A stretch of 6,525 nt of DNA, taken from positions 1 to 6,525 of the forward strand of contig CANCOG010000287.1 of the NCBI GenBank assembly GCA_947379685.1, read 5' to 3'. Position numbers and translations under genes: made by a program. Source of the stretch: Flavipsychrobacter stenotrophus. Lineage in GTDB: Bacteria > Bacteroidota > Bacteroidia > Chitinophagales > Chitinophagaceae. The notes under the pieces are model-generated. The model ran no database searches. It saw only the letters and a program-made list of their open reading frames with translations, and was not told where the DNA came from. Of the stretch, positions 4,444 to 6,525 are shown piece by piece (within the stretch, counting starts at the first letter, position 1; each line of letters opens with the position of its first letter).

Positions 4444-5022
4444 ATGTATGCATTCCTTGAGGGTGACCTCGTGTATAAATCGCCGTCGTTGCTCACGTTG
4501 CTGGTGGGTGGGGTTGGTTATGAAATAAATATCACTTTACAGACGTATAGCCACATCGTTAACCTGGAAAAATGCAGGTTATATACGCACCTTCAGGTGC
4601 GGGAAGATGCCTGGGTTATGTATGGTTTTGCCGATGAGGAGGAGCGTTCTACGTTCCGGCAGCTGCTCAATATTAATGGGGTGGGGTCGGCAACGGCGCG
4701 TATAATTTTGTCTTCCCTTACTACCGATGAACTGGAACGGGCCATTTTCCATGAGGATGCCAAGACGCTGGAAAAGGTGAAGGGTATAGGTGCAAAAACC
4801 GCACAACGCATTATACTTGAATTAAAAGGAAAGGTTTTAAAACAAAAAGATTCTGCTGCTTTATCGGTAGTAAAACACAATACTATACCTGAAGATGCGT
4901 TAATAGCCTTAGTTAACCTTGGCATCACCAAGGCTATGGCTGAGAATGCTATTAAAAAAATTACGAATGCTGCTTCACTCACCGTGGAAGAGCTCATCAA
5001 ACAGGCGCTCCGGGCGTTGTAA
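4444..5022 (+). CDS. ruvA: Holliday junction branch migration protein RuvA
   Basis: RuvA forms tetramers that bind four-way Holliday junctions and load the RuvB motor for branch migration in recombinational repair; it acts on DNA in the cytoplasm. The 192 residues cover all three domains at normal family length. Domain I is the OB fold, opening MYAFLEGDLVYKSP with VGGVGYEI at 21-28. REDAWVMYGF at 53-62 includes the acidic-pin region (Glu54, Asp55) before domain II. Domain II carries two helix-hairpin-helix motifs, INGVGSATA at 77-85 and VKGIGAKTAQRI at 112-123. A variable linker spans about 131-147, and the RuvB-binding domain III runs from 149 to 192 (ALIALVNLGI ... VEELIKQALRAL). The start is fixed by the family's usual MIAFL-type N-terminus. 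The leader is A-rich with no Shine-Dalgarno. sprA follows after 22 bases on the same strand, so the two are probably co-transcribed, a gene order I associate with Bacteroidota. No ruvB or ruvC is in the window. Confidence 0.97.
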   Translation: MYAFLEGDLVYKSPSLLTLLVGGVGYEINITLQTYSHIVNLEKCRLYTHLQVREDAWVMYGFADEEERSTFRQLLNINGVGSATARIILSSLTTDELERAIFHEDAKTLEKVKGIGAKTAQRIILELKGKVLKQKDSAALSVVKHNTIPEDALIALVNLGITKAMAENAIKKITNAASLTVEELIKQALRAL

Positions 5023-5044
5023 CAAAACCGATAAACAGTAAACA

Positions 5045-6525
5045 TTGAAGGGCAGGCATAATTTTGGATATAGGTTAATCGCTTTTATAGCACTGGCAGC
5101 AGTGATAGCTACTGCTGCTGCGCGGCCACACCGTCCGTTTTTTGCTTTTTTCAATCCGGGTGGTGGCAGCGATACCACGGGCAGTGACTCTACGGTGGTA
5201 GAAGATACGGCGCACAAACTGCACTTTCCGCTCCATGACAAGACGGGTGACCCGATGACGGATTACAACCGCCCCCGCAGTATGGACCTGCAAGACCCGA
5301 GCAATCAGAGAAAAACTTTTGAATACGACGCTGATTCCAACCGATATAATTACAGCGATATGCTGGGCAGGGGATATGTGCGTACGCCTACTTATATGTC
5401 GCTGAACGAGTATCGCGACTACAAGGGCAAGATGGATGACGATGCGTATTTCCAGCGCAGGCTCGATGCCATGATGCTCTTTAACAAGAAGCCTGAACTG
5501 CCTCAAATGTACAAGGAAGGTTTGTTCGACCGCATTTTCGGGGGCGATAAGATCTCGGTAAAGCCGCAGGGTAATGTGGATGTGACTTTCGGTGGGACGT
5601 GGCAGAATATCAAGAACCCTACGCTGGTGCAGCGGGCTCAGAAATACGGCATCTTCGATTTCGATATGCAGATGAATATCAACCTGCTGGCTACCGTGGG
5701 TGATAAACTGAAGCTGAATATCAGTAACAATACCAAGGCTACGTTCGATTACCAGAACATGCAGAAGCTGGACTACAGCGGCAAGGAAGATGAAATGCTG
5801 AAGAAGATTGAGGCGGGTAATGTGAGTTTCCCGCTGAAAAGTAACCTGATCAGCGGTGTGCAATCGCTGTTTGGTTTGAAGGGGCAGTTTCAGTTTGGTA
5901 AGTTGTGGGTAACGGGTGTTATCTCTCAGCAGAAGTCGCAGCGCAAGAGCCTTACCCTCCAGGGCGGATCTCAGGCGCAGCAGTTTTCTATTAAGGCCGA
6001 TGCTTATGAGGAAAACAAGAACTTCCTCCTTTCCCAATATTTCCACGATCATTACAACAAGGCGCTGGAAAACTTCCCTGTTATTAATTCGCAGATCACG
6101 ATCAATAAAATACAGGTGTGGATCACCAACCGTAACGGAGCCGTAAATGGCGTTCGTGAGGTGCTGGCGTTCCAGGATCTGGGTGAGGCAAATCCGTTTC
6201 AGGAAACCATGAACAATGGTTCGCCTACGGTAAGAAACGGACTGCCGGACAATGCCAGCAATAAACTGTATTCTCAGTTGCTGTACAGTCCTAACGGGCG
6301 TAAGCAGGGTTCGGCAGTCAATGTACTGCCACCGCTGGGACTGGAAGCGGGTCGCGACTTTGAACATACTACTGCCCGTCAGCTGGCACCAACGGAATTC
6401 AGCTTTAACCCTCAGCTGGGTTACATTATGCTGCGTACGCAAATGAACCCCGATGATGTGTTGGGTGTGGCGTACCGCTATACCTTTAAGGGCAAGGTGT
6501 ACCAGGTGGGTGAATTTGCCGAAGA
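5045..6525 (+). CDS. sprA: SprA, T9SS outer-membrane translocon, 5' part
   Basis: SprA is the giant outer-membrane beta-barrel that forms the translocation channel of the type IX secretion system and is needed for gliding motility. The frame is open to the window edge, giving the first 493 residues of a protein usually around 2,300-2,400 long. Translation most likely starts at TTG 5045: it is the only start-type codon between the in-frame stop at 5039-5041 and a classical signal peptide (Lys2, Arg4, Arg10, hydrophobic 11-22, then small residues ATAAA at 22-26). The next in-frame GTG (5102) would cut into that peptide. Recognisable SprA N-terminal stretches include GNVSFPLKSNLISGVQSLFG (258-277), a GGSQAQQF segment from 307, and an IQVWITNRNG segment around 356-365. 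GC content is about 53% in a sampled line. There is no terminator between ruvA and sprA, consistent with an operon. The rest lies beyond the window. Confidence 0.93.
   Translation, partial: MKGRHNFGYRLIAFIALAAVIATAAARPHRPFFAFFNPGGGSDTTGSDSTVVEDTAHKLHFPLHDKTGDPMTDYNRPRSMDLQDPSNQRKTFEYDADSNRYNYSDMLGRGYVRTPTYMSLNEYRDYKGKMDDDAYFQRRLDAMMLFNKKPELPQMYKEGLFDRIFGGDKISVKPQGNVDVTFGGTWQNIKNPTLVQRAQKYGIFDFDMQMNINLLATVGDKLKLNISNNTKATFDYQNMQKLDYSGKEDEMLKKIEAGNVSFPLKSNLISGVQSLFGLKGQFQFGKLWVTGVISQQKSQRKSLTLQGGSQAQQFSIKADAYEENKNFLLSQYFHDHYNKALENFPVINSQITINKIQVWITNRNGAVNGVREVLAFQDLGEANPFQETMNNGSPTVRNGLPDNASNKLYSQLLYSPNGRKQGSAVNVLPPLGLEAGRDFEHTTARQLAPTEFSFNPQLGYIMLRTQMNPDDVLGVAYRYTFKGKVYQVGEFAE

Noticed and set aside
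5075..6442. Long open frame of 455 codons on the minus strand
   Set aside because: It is fully antisense to sprA, whose translation shows clear family motifs and a signal peptide. The minus-strand product shows no recognisable domain and is explained by GC-biased codon use on the opposite strand.

Overview
The window looks like a chromosomal segment of a Bacteroidota bacterium, probably a Chitinophagia- or Sphingobacteriia-like lineage. The evidence is a complete ruvA followed 22 bases later by the 5' part of sprA (gliding motility / type IX secretion outer-membrane translocon, restricted to Bacteroidota), A-rich non-Shine-Dalgarno leaders on most genes, and a TAnnTTTG-type -7 box. No tRNA, rRNA, CRISPR array, transposase or origin was recognised.

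Layout. (1) Bases 1-560 hold about 2.7 head-to-tail copies of a 205-213 bp non-coding unit that probably continues left of the window. (2) Bases 561-969 carry degenerate palindromic repeats and the probable promoter of the next operon. (3) Bases 970-2720 are a two-gene operon with a 4-base ATGA overlap: an ABC/OLD-type AAA15 ATPase and a DUF4276 protein with a Toprim-like N-terminus. This pair has the architecture of ATPase-plus-effector anti-phage modules and is clearly more AT-rich than the housekeeping genes. (4) Bases 2721-3575 are non-coding and hold a dense mosaic of short palindromes. (5) Bases 3576-3785 encode a small, lysine-rich secreted protein with its own terminator. (6) Bases 3786-4443 hold a second repeat mosaic, two alternative hairpins and an 8-bp direct repeat. 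(7) Bases 4444-6525 carry ruvA and then sprA, which runs off the right edge.

How the genes relate. ruvA and sprA are probably co-transcribed, but work in unrelated processes (Holliday-junction migration; protein export and gliding). The ATPase and DUF4276 protein probably act together, with the ATPase as sensor or regulator and the DUF4276 protein as putative nuclease effector; that role is inferred. They look like an accessory insertion in a repeat-rich zone next to conserved core genes.

The two strongest unexpected signals are the ATPase/DUF4276 module and a 20-21 bp GC-rich palindrome. The palindrome sits inside otherwise intact longer repeats at four places, and uninterrupted copies of the same host repeats are also present in the window.
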